Below, one piece after another: positions 25,997 to 34,070 of a stretch of DNA of 64,000 nt. The position numbers and the translations under genes are program-made. Under the pieces are notes generated by a model. It did no database searches. It saw only the letters and a program-made list of their open reading frames with translations, and was not told the DNA's origin. This DNA comes from Rs1 sp038900335 (GTDB lineage Bacteria > Pseudomonadota > Gammaproteobacteria > Pseudomonadales > Balneatricaceae). Where the stretch lies: the NCBI GenBank assembly GCA_038900335.1, contig JBBMRB010000002.1:186001-250000 (forward strand), written 5' to 3'. Numbering within the stretch: the first letter of the stretch is position 1; each line of letters begins with the position of its first letter.

Positions 25997-27478
25997 TTAT
26001 TTAACCCTAGTTACTTTTAGATTCTCTTCTGCCACTATTTTAAAGTCGCCATCAATATTATTAACACTTAATTTTTTCAAGGTTTTATCTTTATAATTTG
26101 GCGATGAGTAATCTAAAGTAAAAGCCACACTAAAAGACGCGCTATTGTTTTTATCTAGGACAATATCTAACTCAGAACGAGAGAGCTTAATCCACTTAGG
26201 TTTTTCAATGCGCGCTTTGCGCCACTCAAGCCATTTTTGATGAGACATTCCTCGCCTAGCCGAATAATTACTAGAATAGCTTTCGCTATACACTGTGAAG
26301 TCTTGTTGTTGCCAGCCATTGATCCAAGCGTCAACTAACGCCGTGATATTGTGCTCATCGCTCATACCTGTATCAGCAGAGCCCTGCTGTTCACTGGCCA
26401 CAACAGCTTCATCTGCCAATTCAAGACTTTGCAAAGCCTCGACGCTAGGCTGATCAGTACTTTCAACACCAACTAAATCACTGCTGTCAATTACGGGCGG
26501 CGTGGGCATCACGTTTTCTTCACTCATCTGCTTCGATAGCTGAGTGTTTTCTGTTACCTCAACAGTACTGGTGACTGAACTTAATAGTGAGCTATTTAAA
26601 TCTTTATCGCCTGCTATCGCTACAGGATCTGTATCATTTAACGATGACTTTACAGCCTCTGTTTTAGCGCTGATGCCTTCATCATTTATAACCAACAATG
26701 CTGGCGCGTGCTCTGGTTTTGCACGAGTGCTTGCAAGTGCTGCTGACGCTGTATCACTTAAAACCGATGCCCTTGTTTTACTCTCATCACTTTGAGGCTG
26801 CGACACTGCTTTAGGAGCAAACACACTCGCTATGCTGGCTTGATTTAGCCATAAAACCACACACGCACCAATAATAACAGGTAGAGCAATAATTTTTTTA
26901 GCATTACCTCTGTCGGTGCCCTTAACAATTTTAGTGGCAGCCTGACCAACTAAGAGCGATGCTTTAAAATCTGCTAATGCTGACTGATGAGCTGAATTAA
27001 GAGCCGATTCATCCTCAATATAAATGACGACACTCAAGCGCTGTAAATGATTACTCTGCGCTATTGCTTTAACTGATTCAACATTATTTTGAGCGGCCTC
27101 GCGGGCCTCATTATATTTTTTAACGTGCTTAATTAATGCGACAAACGCTACGCTATCGACGGCTAAAAAATCAACGGCAATAACAACAGGCGAGGCTAGT
27201 TGGTCAATGAACTCTGAGAATTCTGCTGGCTTTACATCGCCAAGCTCATTTTTAGAGAAATAAGCTAACTGTATCTGCTCAAGATTACCACCAACCCAAG
27301 GCAAAACAAGCACCCCATTATTAGCGGTATAATCAATCCAGCTTCTAATAAAAACAGGCGATTGCGAACCCATCACCTTAAAGAACGCACTTTTGTGCAA
27401 CGCTTGCTCTAAGCTCAAATACTTTAAAGTAAAATCAGTTCTTACATAACTTTGTTGGCTAGGCGTTCTATACTGCAA
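25997..27478 (-). CDS. Single-pass membrane protein with C-terminal NTF2/Cds6-like domain
   Basis: The protein has 493 residues. The N-terminal part (1-190) is soluble and unrecognised (LPWVGGNLEQIQLAYF, VVIAVDFLAVDSVAFVALI). One transmembrane segment lies at about 195-214 (KIIALPVIIGACVVLWL), then an acidic, Ser/Glu-rich linker (215-375). The C-terminal domain at about 378-493 (LVDAWINGWQQQDFTVYSES, HQKWLEWRKARI, TLDYSSPNYKDKTLKKL) matches those of both neighbours. The topology suggests a cytoplasmic N-terminus and a periplasmic C-terminus. It could couple a cytoplasmic signal to the envelope. It converges with the TPR gene and is tandem with the L,D-transpeptidase gene. Confidence 0.7.
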   Translation of the reverse strand: MQYRTPSQQSYVRTDFTLKYLSLEQALHKSAFFKVMGSQSPVFIRSWIDYTANNGVLVLPWVGGNLEQIQLAYFSKNELGDVKPAEFSEFIDQLASPVVIAVDFLAVDSVAFVALIKHVKKYNEAREAAQNNVESVKAIAQSNHLQRLSVVIYIEDESALNSAHQSALADFKASLLVGQAATKIVKGTDRGNAKKIIALPVIIGACVVLWLNQASIASVFAPKAVSQPQSDESKTRASVLSDTASAALASTRAKPEHAPALLVINDEGISAKTEAVKSSLNDTDPVAIAGDKDLNSSLLSSVTSTVEVTENTQLSKQMSEENVMPTPPVIDSSDLVGVESTDQPSVEALQSLELADEAVVASEQQGSADTGMSDEHNITALVDAWINGWQQQDFTVYSESYSSNYSARRGMSHQKWLEWRKARIEKPKWIKLSRSELDIVLDKNNSASFSVAFTLDYSSPNYKDKTLKKLSVNNIDGDFKIVAEENLKVTRVK

Positions 27479-27639
27479 AATATTAACCTTAATTGATATA
27501 CATTTGATCGTGCCTGCGACACATTAACATAGCATAAATTGAATATTTTTATCTTAATAGCCCTATAAACTCGATGACACTAGCATGTACCTATCGCGCT
27601 AAAACTAACTATCACTTAGCCAACACTCAAATAACCTCT

Positions 27640-28833
27640 CTAAGGAATCCCTTGAGAAGGAGCTCCTTCATAGGCGATCTTCCAAGACTCTGCTTCTTTT
27701 TGCCAATACTGTCTTTTTAAACCAGACCCATTGTAATTACTAGATTTATATTGCTGATCAAAAGAGACGACCATTAGCTGTGTATCAGGGTAAGTAAATA
27801 TATTAAGATCGTTTAAGTCTATATCGATAAACGTTTTAGCGCCATTAACACGTTTTTTATGGTCGGTAAATTTCTGATAATCGATAGTGCCATCACTAAA
27901 ACTTTTTGAATAGTTTTTAATATAACGCTGATGGTCTAAGCTTTCCCAATCACTTTCCCAATTTTTAACCAGCGCAACCATTGTCTCTTGCTGTTTTTTC
28001 CAAGCATCAGCTGATATCCACTGTAAATCGACGCCTAAAATCATTGGCGTACCATTTCTAATAAGCTCGTCGACTTCTTGAAAGTCAGGATTCGTCAAAG
28101 AAAGACACCCCAAGCTGGCCAGTGGCGGGCGGCTATAAGTGTCCACTGGTGAGCCGTGCAGCCAAATACCATTGCCTGTACGATTATTACGATAATCCCA
28201 CGCATTGGGATAGTTTAAGGGCAATGCACCGGCACCGTAGCGCTGCGGTAGGTTCTCATCAAGCAGGCGCCCTGTGGTAAAATAGACACCCACTGGAGAC
28301 TTTTTGTCTCCTTGTTTTCTTTTGTCCGTACCGCCCTGTCCGTGCGAGGCATAATAGTCTTTTATTAAATGTGGTACTCCCTCTCTGTTTTCAAACAAAA
28401 ACAACCGAGACAAGCGCATATCTTGGACAAGGACATATTTTTGCTTATCACTAAGCATCACAATATCTTTTGGAATAAAATTGTCAGCAGGCTTTTCTTT
28501 TCTTAATCTAATACGCGCTTTCGCCTCTTCAATTAAGCCGGTGACTTTCTTTTGTTCTGATTCGGTAAAGCTACTACCTATTCTTGAAACTGGGTTGACC
28601 TGTGCGCTTAATAAATCAGCATAAACTAATTGCGCCAATCTAAAGTCCGGGCGAATAGTAACAAGCTGCTTTATTTGCTCTATAGCCAGATCAAACTTGT
28701 GTTCAGCTATTGCCTCAAACCCTTTAAGAAGCAACTCCTCATTGCCCTTAGAAACACCATAGTTAGAAACGGAATGCGCCACTCCTGTGTGTGCTAGAAA
28801 AAAAGAAAATAACGCTAGTGGAAGAATACGCAT
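27640..28833 (-). CDS. L,D-transpeptidase (YkuD) with C-terminal NTF2/Cds6-like domain
   Basis: The protein has 397 residues with a signal peptide (1-about 21). Helical repeats at about 25-85 precede the YkuD catalytic domain (130-275): KKSPVGVYFTTG, the HGSP motif with His226, and SLGCLSLTN with catalytic Cys243. The C-terminal domain (285-397; VKNWESDWESLDHQRYIKN, VSFDQQYKSSNYNGSGLKRQ) resembles those of the two preceding genes. YkuD enzymes form or cut meso-diaminopimelate-linked bonds in peptidoglycan, or attach lipoproteins. The SxGC variant and the Cds6-type tail suggest a DpaA/YafK-like branch rather than a classic crosslinker. Confidence 0.85.
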   Translation of the reverse strand: MRILPLALFSFFLAHTGVAHSVSNYGVSKGNEELLLKGFEAIAEHKFDLAIEQIKQLVTIRPDFRLAQLVYADLLSAQVNPVSRIGSSFTESEQKKVTGLIEEAKARIRLRKEKPADNFIPKDIVMLSDKQKYVLVQDMRLSRLFLFENREGVPHLIKDYYASHGQGGTDKRKQGDKKSPVGVYFTTGRLLDENLPQRYGAGALPLNYPNAWDYRNNRTGNGIWLHGSPVDTYSRPPLASLGCLSLTNPDFQEVDELIRNGTPMILGVDLQWISADAWKKQQETMVALVKNWESDWESLDHQRYIKNYSKSFSDGTIDYQKFTDHKKRVNGAKTFIDIDLNDLNIFTYPDTQLMVVSFDQQYKSSNYNGSGLKRQYWQKEAESWKIAYEGAPSQGIP

Positions 28834-29012
28834 AGATACCTTTGCTGTTAATGAATTAAGCTTAAAAAAGTTAGCCTAGATTCAATGTCAATCGCACTAT
28901 TCTACTTAAAAAACAGTGCCCATAATAATTTTATATTAACAATATAACCGTTAATTTTTAATAAAGTTCAGTTTAATTAAATCTTAATTTTAGCGCAGCT
29001 TGAACAATCATT

Positions 29013-29564
29013 TTAAAGCGCTTGCCTAGGGTAGTGTATTATATTGTGAAACACCGTTTTCTTAGTGCTTAAGTTGCGATACCCATGAGGCTTATCCGCT
29101 GAAAACCTCAGCACATCACCTTTTTTTAAAGGCAGCCAGCGCCCATCAACCAGCATATCCATTTGCCCTTGTATTACAATAATATCTTCTTGCACACCAA
29201 ACCCATGCGCTTGTGATAAGTGTGTCTTATTGGGCTGTAATATATGCTCAAACATTTCACTGCCTAATAACGGATCATATGAAAACAACACTTTAAATTC
29301 TATATTGTCAAAAACCAATGCGGCTTTAACCCTGCGCTGTACATTGTTGCTAGCAACTAACGGCCTTTCAATAAGTGATGACATTGAAATTTTAAAGCCT
29401 TTCGCTATGCGCCATAGTGTAACGATAGTCGGGCTAGACTCTTCTCTTTCAATTTGTCCTAGCATCGCTTTACTCACGCCAGTCTCTATCGCCGCTTGAC
29501 TCAAACTCCAAGCTCGCTCTTTTCTTAATTGTCGTAAATTATTTGAAATAATCGTCTGTAGCAT
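29013..29564 (-). CDS. XRE-family regulator with cupin domain (SutR/YdcN-like)
   Basis: The protein has about 183 residues from the ATG at 29564; a longer frame to 29663 adds residues without family support. The N-terminal HTH_3 domain reads NLRQLRKERAWSLSQAAIET and SKAMLGQIEREESSPTIVTL. The C-terminal cupin (about 100-180) contains VIQGQMDMLVDGRWLPLKKG and FSADKPHGYRNL. In E. coli the homologous pair is ydcN (sutR) next to ydcO, a BenE transporter, and the same divergent pairing is seen here. It probably senses a small ligand and represses or activates the adjacent transporter through the repeats at 29588-29632. Confidence 0.88.
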   Translation of the reverse strand: MLQTIISNNLRQLRKERAWSLSQAAIETGVSKAMLGQIEREESSPTIVTLWRIAKGFKISMSSLIERPLVASNNVQRRVKAALVFDNIEFKVLFSYDPLLGSEMFEHILQPNKTHLSQAHGFGVQEDIIVIQGQMDMLVDGRWLPLKKGDVLRFSADKPHGYRNLSTKKTVFHNIIHYPRQAL

Positions 29565-29587
29565 TTTTTTACCCAACACTTGTACGC

Positions 29588-29632
29588 TATAACGCACGAT
29601 GATAAGATACTTTGATCTATTATAACGCACGA
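29588..29632. promoter_or_regulatory. Two exact 12-bp direct repeats, candidate operator
   Basis: TATAACGCACGA occurs at 29588-29599 and 29621-29632, exactly 33 bp apart (about three turns). Both lie in the short divergent region between the XRE-cupin regulator and the BenE transporter, so they are good candidates for regulator binding sites. Confidence 0.6.
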
Positions 29633-29676
29633 AAGCATGATCTACATGGCAATACCTAAACATGGAGTTAAATTAA

Positions 29677-30873
29677 TTGTTAAATATAAAGCTCAGCCAT
29701 ATCTCAGCAGGTTTTATCGCAGTACTTGTTGGCTATACCAGTAGTGTTGCTATTATTTTGCAAGCAGCAAACGCGTTAAACGCTAACCAAGATCAGCTTA
29801 ATAGCTGGATGCTAGTACTAGGTTGCGGCATGGGATTTACATCCATTATTCTATCTAGTGCCTATAAAATGCCCGTTATTACAGCGTGGTCAACACCTGG
29901 CGCCGCCCTTTTAGCAACATCATTAATGGGTGTGAGTATGGAGCAAGCAGTAGCTGGCTTTATTTTAACCGGTTTACTTATTTTAGCGTGCGGGTTAACG
30001 GGCTGGTTTGCCATGATTCAACGCTTTATCCCTAACTCTATTGCCAATGCCATGCTCGCTGGTATTTTATTTCAAGTTTGCTCTGCAACATTTCAAGCTT
30101 TACAACAAGAGTTTAGCTTGGTGCTACTGATGCTTTTAAGTTATTTATTTGCCAAACCGGTACTTAAAAATTATACCATTGCTATAGTATTTCTCATCGG
30201 TATTCTCTTTAGCTGGCAACAGGGATTGTTTATTGATCAACCGATAGAGTTAGCTCTAGCTAAGCCTGTTTGGATTAGCCCTGATTTTACGCTAAGTGCC
30301 TTTATCAGCATCTCTATCCCTTTGTTTATTGTCACCATGACATCGCAAAACGTACCGGGCATAGCGACCTTACAAGCCGCTGGTTATAATCCACCTGTAT
30401 CACCTTCACTGATAGTGACAGGCTTAACAACAGCCTTGTTAGGCGCTATGGGTGGTTTTAGCTATAATCTTGCTGCCATTACTGCTGCTATTTGTTGTAC
30501 TGAAGAGGTTGATTCCAATAAAAATACACGCTATATCGCAGGAATCGCCACCGGTATTTTTTATCTCATTATCGGTTTATTTGGAGCAACCGTCGTTAGC
30601 TTGTTTTTAGTCGCGCCAAAAGCCTTACTGATTACCATTGCAGGCCTCGCCTTACTTAACACGCTAGCAAATAGTTTAAATGCAGCACTATCAGCAGAAC
30701 AGGATAGAGAAGCAGCTCTATTGACTTTACTAATAACCGTTAGCGGGGTCAGTTTTTTTTCAATAGGCTCACCTTTTTGGGGCTTGTTACTCGGTATGAT
30801 CTTTTTGCATGTGCGCAAGAGGCAAGCGAAAGCAGCCCTTAACACCAGCGAGATCGCAAAAAATAAATTTTAA
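29677..30873 (+). CDS. BenE-family transporter (YdcO-like)
   Basis: A 398-residue inner-membrane protein with 11-12 hydrophobic helices, related to benzoate/proton symporter BenE and E. coli YdcO. Conserved stretches are AVLVGYTSSVAIILQAANAL, ITAWSTPGAALLAT and TMTSQNVPGIATLQAAGY. The substrate is probably a small carboxylate such as an aromatic acid; no benzoate-degradation genes are nearby. The start is a TTG (29677) with GGAG 9 bases upstream; the ATG before it closes after four codons. It is divergent from the XRE-cupin regulator. Confidence 0.88.
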   Translation: MLNIKLSHISAGFIAVLVGYTSSVAIILQAANALNANQDQLNSWMLVLGCGMGFTSIILSSAYKMPVITAWSTPGAALLATSLMGVSMEQAVAGFILTGLLILACGLTGWFAMIQRFIPNSIANAMLAGILFQVCSATFQALQQEFSLVLLMLLSYLFAKPVLKNYTIAIVFLIGILFSWQQGLFIDQPIELALAKPVWISPDFTLSAFISISIPLFIVTMTSQNVPGIATLQAAGYNPPVSPSLIVTGLTTALLGAMGGFSYNLAAITAAICCTEEVDSNKNTRYIAGIATGIFYLIIGLFGATVVSLFLVAPKALLITIAGLALLNTLANSLNAALSAEQDREAALLTLLITVSGVSFFSIGSPFWGLLLGMIFLHVRKRQAKAALNTSEIAKNKF

Positions 30874-30971
30874 GCTGTGCTGTGTGTAATAAAGTTTTAT
30901 GCACCCTTTGCACCTATGCTTAGAATGCAGCATAATCAGCTCAATAGCTAACCACCACAAGTGAGATACAT

Positions 30972-31298
30972 ATGGATTGCCTTTTTTGTAAAATTATCAA
31001 CCGTGAAATCCCAGCGACTATTCGCTATGAAGACGATGAAATTATCGCCTTTGATGATATTAATCCACAGGCACCATTTCATTTTTTAGTAATACCTAAA
31101 AAACATATTAGTACATTAAATGATATTGCTATAGAAGATACAGAATTGGTGGGTAAACTCGTTAAAACAGCGAGCTCACTAGCGAAAGAAGTGGGTATTG
31201 CAGAAAACGGATACCGTACCGTATTTAACTGTAATGGCGATGCCGGCCAAATTGTCTATCATATTCATCTACACATGCTTGGTGGCAAAAAACTGTAA
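30972..31298 (+). CDS. hinT: HIT-family purine nucleotide hydrolase
   Basis: A 108-residue histidine-triad protein. CLFCKIINREIPATIRYEDD and the active-site HIHLHMLGG identify HinT, which cleaves adenosine phosphoramidates and acyl-AMP. Length and motifs match the E. coli protein. It is a single-gene unit with a terminator. Confidence 0.93.
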   Translation: MDCLFCKIINREIPATIRYEDDEIIAFDDINPQAPFHFLVIPKKHISTLNDIAIEDTELVGKLVKTASSLAKEVGIAENGYRTVFNCNGDAGQIVYHIHLHMLGGKKL

Positions 31299-31309
31299 CA
31301 AATACCACA

Positions 31310-31335
31310 GAGGGCAGCTCAGTGCCCTTTCTTTA
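31310..31335 (+). terminator. Terminator of hinT
   Basis: AGGGCA pairs with TGCCCT around a 6-nt loop (31311-31328), followed by TTCTTT. It starts 12 bases after the stop. Confidence 0.8.
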
Positions 31336-31367
31336 TCATCAAGCATCATTACTAAGCTTTAGTCGGG

Positions 31368-32123
31368 TTATGATTGACGACGCTGTCTTAAAGCCTCATA
31401 CAGACAAACACCTGTGGCAACTGACACATTTAAACTACTGACTTCACCAACCATTGGTATCTTCAACAAAAAATCACAGTTCTCAGTCGTTAAACGGCGC
31501 ATTCCTTTACCTTCTGCTCCCATCACAATCGCTAATGGACCTGACAAGCTCGCCTGGTAAACATCTTGTGTCGCCTGCCCAGAAGTTCCTGCAATCCACA
31601 CGCCACGCTGTTGAATTTGCTGCAAGGTTCTGGCCAGGTTAGTCACCTGGATATAAGGAACGACATCAGCAGCACCACAGGCAACCTTAGCGACCGTAGA
31701 GTTCAACGGTGCTGAATTATTCTTTGGTGCAATAACAGCGTGCACACCGGCGGCATCAGCTGTACGTATACATGCCCCTAAATTATGCGGGTCAGTCACA
31801 CCATCTAACACTAACAGAAAAGCAGGTTCTTGATCATCCACAGCTAGCTGATCAAGTAAGGCATCTAAGTAAGATTCATCCTTAGCTTTGATTGGCTCAC
31901 AAACAAGGGCAACACCTTGATGCGCCGCTTTCTTGGTCAACTCATCCAACACTTTACGATTACAACGTTCAATGCTGATATTATGTGCCTGCGCCATTTC
32001 TATCACTTGGCCAATTCGCTCGTCTTTCCTATCAGCGATAATCATCAACTTTTGCGCTCGTACAGCATCAAATTTTAACGTTGTCTTCACTGCGTGAAAA
32101 CCAAAAAGCACATCACAGTTCAA
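31368..32123 (-). CDS. rlmB: 23S rRNA (guanosine-2251-2'-O)-methyltransferase
   Basis: A 251-residue SPOUT methyltransferase modifying G2251 of 23S rRNA. The N-terminal L30e-like substrate domain begins LFGFHAVKTTLK. The C-terminal knot has LDGVTDPHNLGACIRTADAA, VMGAEGKGMRRL and IPMVGEVSSLNVSVATGV, specific for TrmH/RlmB. It is preceded by adk on the same strand, with the adk terminator between. Confidence 0.95.
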   Translation of the reverse strand: MNCDVLFGFHAVKTTLKFDAVRAQKLMIIADRKDERIGQVIEMAQAHNISIERCNRKVLDELTKKAAHQGVALVCEPIKAKDESYLDALLDQLAVDDQEPAFLLVLDGVTDPHNLGACIRTADAAGVHAVIAPKNNSAPLNSTVAKVACGAADVVPYIQVTNLARTLQQIQQRGVWIAGTSGQATQDVYQASLSGPLAIVMGAEGKGMRRLTTENCDFLLKIPMVGEVSSLNVSVATGVCLYEALRQRRQS

Positions 32124-32164
32124 TTTTTTCCCCTATTCCTATCTTTTAAAATGATTAGTTCAAT

Positions 32165-32191
32165 AACAAAAAAAGCCGCACTAGGCGGCTT
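32165..32191 (-). terminator. Rho-independent terminator of adk
   Basis: On the minus strand AAGCCGC pairs with GCGGCTT around a 5-nt loop (32173-32191), then a run of seven T residues. This is a classic terminator 20 bases after the adk stop. Confidence 0.92.
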
Positions 32192-32211
32192 CTTATCATC
32201 TATTATAATAC

Positions 32212-32871
32212 TTAGCTAGCCGTTAAACCATTAAATACTTTTTCTTTAATGTCGCTGACTGTACCAACACCTGCTACATAAACGTAAGCTGGTGCATTTG
32301 CTGTATCTTGCGCTTTCCAATCTTTATAATAACCGATTAAAGGCGCAGTTTGATCATGATATACACTTAAACGTTTTGCTACGGTTTCTGGTAAATCATC
32401 TTCACGTTGAATAAGCTCTTCACCACTTTCATCATCCACACCTTCAACTTTAGGTGGGTTGTAAATAGTGTGGTAAGTACGACCAGATGCAGGATGCATT
32501 CTACGACCGCTCATTCGCTTGATAATTTCCTCATCAGCCACGTCAATTTCAACAACAGCATCAATGTCAACACCTGCAGTTTTTAACGCATCTGCCTGTG
32601 GGATAGTACGTGGAAAGCCATCAAGTAAAAAACCATTAACACAATCAGCTTGTGTAATTCGCTCTTTTACCAAACCAATAATAATTTCATCTGAAATTAA
32701 CTGACCGGCATCCATGACTTTCTTCGCTTCAATTCCTAATGCAGTAGCGGCTTTCACTGCTGCACGTAACATATCACCTGTTGATATTTGCGGAATATTA
32801 TACTTTTCAGTAATAAACTGAGCTTGTGTACCTTTACCTGCACCAGGGGCGCCTAGAAGGATTATACGCAT
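32212..32871 (-). CDS. adk: Adenylate kinase
   Basis: A 219-residue long-form enzyme interconverting ATP, AMP and ADP. The P-loop GAPGAGKGTQ, the AMP-binding ISTGDMLRAAV, FLLDGFPRTIPQADAL and the LID region GRRMHPASGRTYH are clear. The LID uses polar residues in place of zinc cysteines, as in gammaproteobacteria. It is transcribed alone. Confidence 0.97.
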   Translation of the reverse strand: MRIILLGAPGAGKGTQAQFITEKYNIPQISTGDMLRAAVKAATALGIEAKKVMDAGQLISDEIIIGLVKERITQADCVNGFLLDGFPRTIPQADALKTAGVDIDAVVEIDVADEEIIKRMSGRRMHPASGRTYHTIYNPPKVEGVDDESGEELIQREDDLPETVAKRLSVYHDQTAPLIGYYKDWKAQDTANAPAYVYVAGVGTVSDIKEKVFNGLTAS

Positions 32872-33241
32872 TGAGGATTAACTCCATATTATCTTAATAA
32901 ATTCTTTTCTTTGCCTATATGTACAGCCTGATAATGAGCTGATGGCATTATGTAAAATCACAAACTGAGTTCTGTTGGCTTATTTACCTAACAATCATCC
33001 AAACACAATATTATGAAAAACTAACACGGACGAATAAGGCAAACTAATATAAGTTCGTTTTTAATGTATCTAAGCATACTTAGTTTATTTTTTATTGCCA
33101 TAGTACAAAAGTAGCACAACGCGCGATCTACAGCGCAATCAAAAATTAGCAAGGCGATCGAGGGTAATGCAAAGTTTAGTCGGACTCAACCTTTTTTACT
33201 TTATATTTTGATTCGCGACAATCAAACTGATTGTTTTCTAT
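32872..33241. other. Gene-free region between mazG and adk
   Basis: This 370-bp stretch holds the adk promoter region. Two small palindromes are present: CTAAG-N4-CTTAG near 33070 and ACAATCA-AAC-TGATTGT at 33218-33234, the latter 8 bases past the mazG stop and possibly its terminator. No coding signal on either strand is convincing. Confidence 0.45.
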
Positions 33242-34066
33242 TCATAATCCTGCTTTTTTAGCATCTAGCCAAAATTGCTCTAAGCTATCAAGCGAGTATT
33301 GTGACCAATCTTGTTCACTTTTTACCACCTGCTCTTCAACAAAATTAAAGCGGCGAGTAAACTTTTCATTAGTGGCTCGCAACGCTTGCTCAGCATTAAC
33401 ATTTAAATGTCTTGCCAAGTTCACTTGAGAAAACAAAACATCGCCCATCTCATCTCTAATTTCATCGATATTACCACCTTGCAATGCCTCTTTAAGCTCT
33501 GCCAGCTCCTCTTCTATTTTAGCAATAACTGGCGTTAAATCAGCCCAATCAAAACCAACGTGAGCAGCGCGCTTTTGCATTTTTTGCGCTCGTGATAACG
33601 CCGGTAATGCTCTGGGTATATCATCTAACACTTTTGCCTGTCGCTGATCTAGCTGCCCTTGTTGCTCTCGCTCTTGCTGCTTTATAGTTTCCCAACTTGC
33701 GGCAATTTGCTGATCGCTAGGCTTAATTAAGCATCTAGCATGTAACTGCTGATCAGGGAAGACATGCGGATGGCGAGCGATTAACTTTTTAACTAATTGA
33801 TCAACAACCTGATCAAGGTTAAATAAGCACTGCTCATCAGCCATTTCACTATAAAAAATAATTTGGAACAATAAATCGCCTAACTCTACGCTTAGATGCT
33901 GCCACTGTTGGTTTTCTATCGCATCAATCACCTCATAACACTCTTCAATGGTATAGGGAATGATAGTATTAAAATTCTGTTTAATATCCCAAGGGCATCC
34001 AAACTCAGGCTCACGCAGACGCTTCATTAAATACTTTAAATCATCAAGATTATAGGAGTCACTCAT
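33242..34066 (-). CDS. mazG: Nucleoside triphosphate pyrophosphohydrolase MazG
   Basis: The protein has about 274 residues from the ATG at 34066, four bases after the relA stop; a longer frame overlapping relA lacks family support. It has the tandem MazG domains: LREPEFGCPWDIKQNF and YEVIDAIENQQWQHLSVELG in the first, KIEEELAELKEA and EIRDEMGDVLFS in the second, giving the EExxE and ExxD metal sites. It hydrolyses all NTPs and dNTPs and in E. coli also lowers ppGpp effects, fitting its coupling to relA. Confidence 0.95.
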   Translation of the reverse strand: MSDSYNLDDLKYLMKRLREPEFGCPWDIKQNFNTIIPYTIEECYEVIDAIENQQWQHLSVELGDLLFQIIFYSEMADEQCLFNLDQVVDQLVKKLIARHPHVFPDQQLHARCLIKPSDQQIAASWETIKQQEREQQGQLDQRQAKVLDDIPRALPALSRAQKMQKRAAHVGFDWADLTPVIAKIEEELAELKEALQGGNIDEIRDEMGDVLFSQVNLARHLNVNAEQALRATNEKFTRRFNFVEEQVVKSEQDWSQYSLDSLEQFWLDAKKAGL

Positions 34067-34070
34067 GCTC

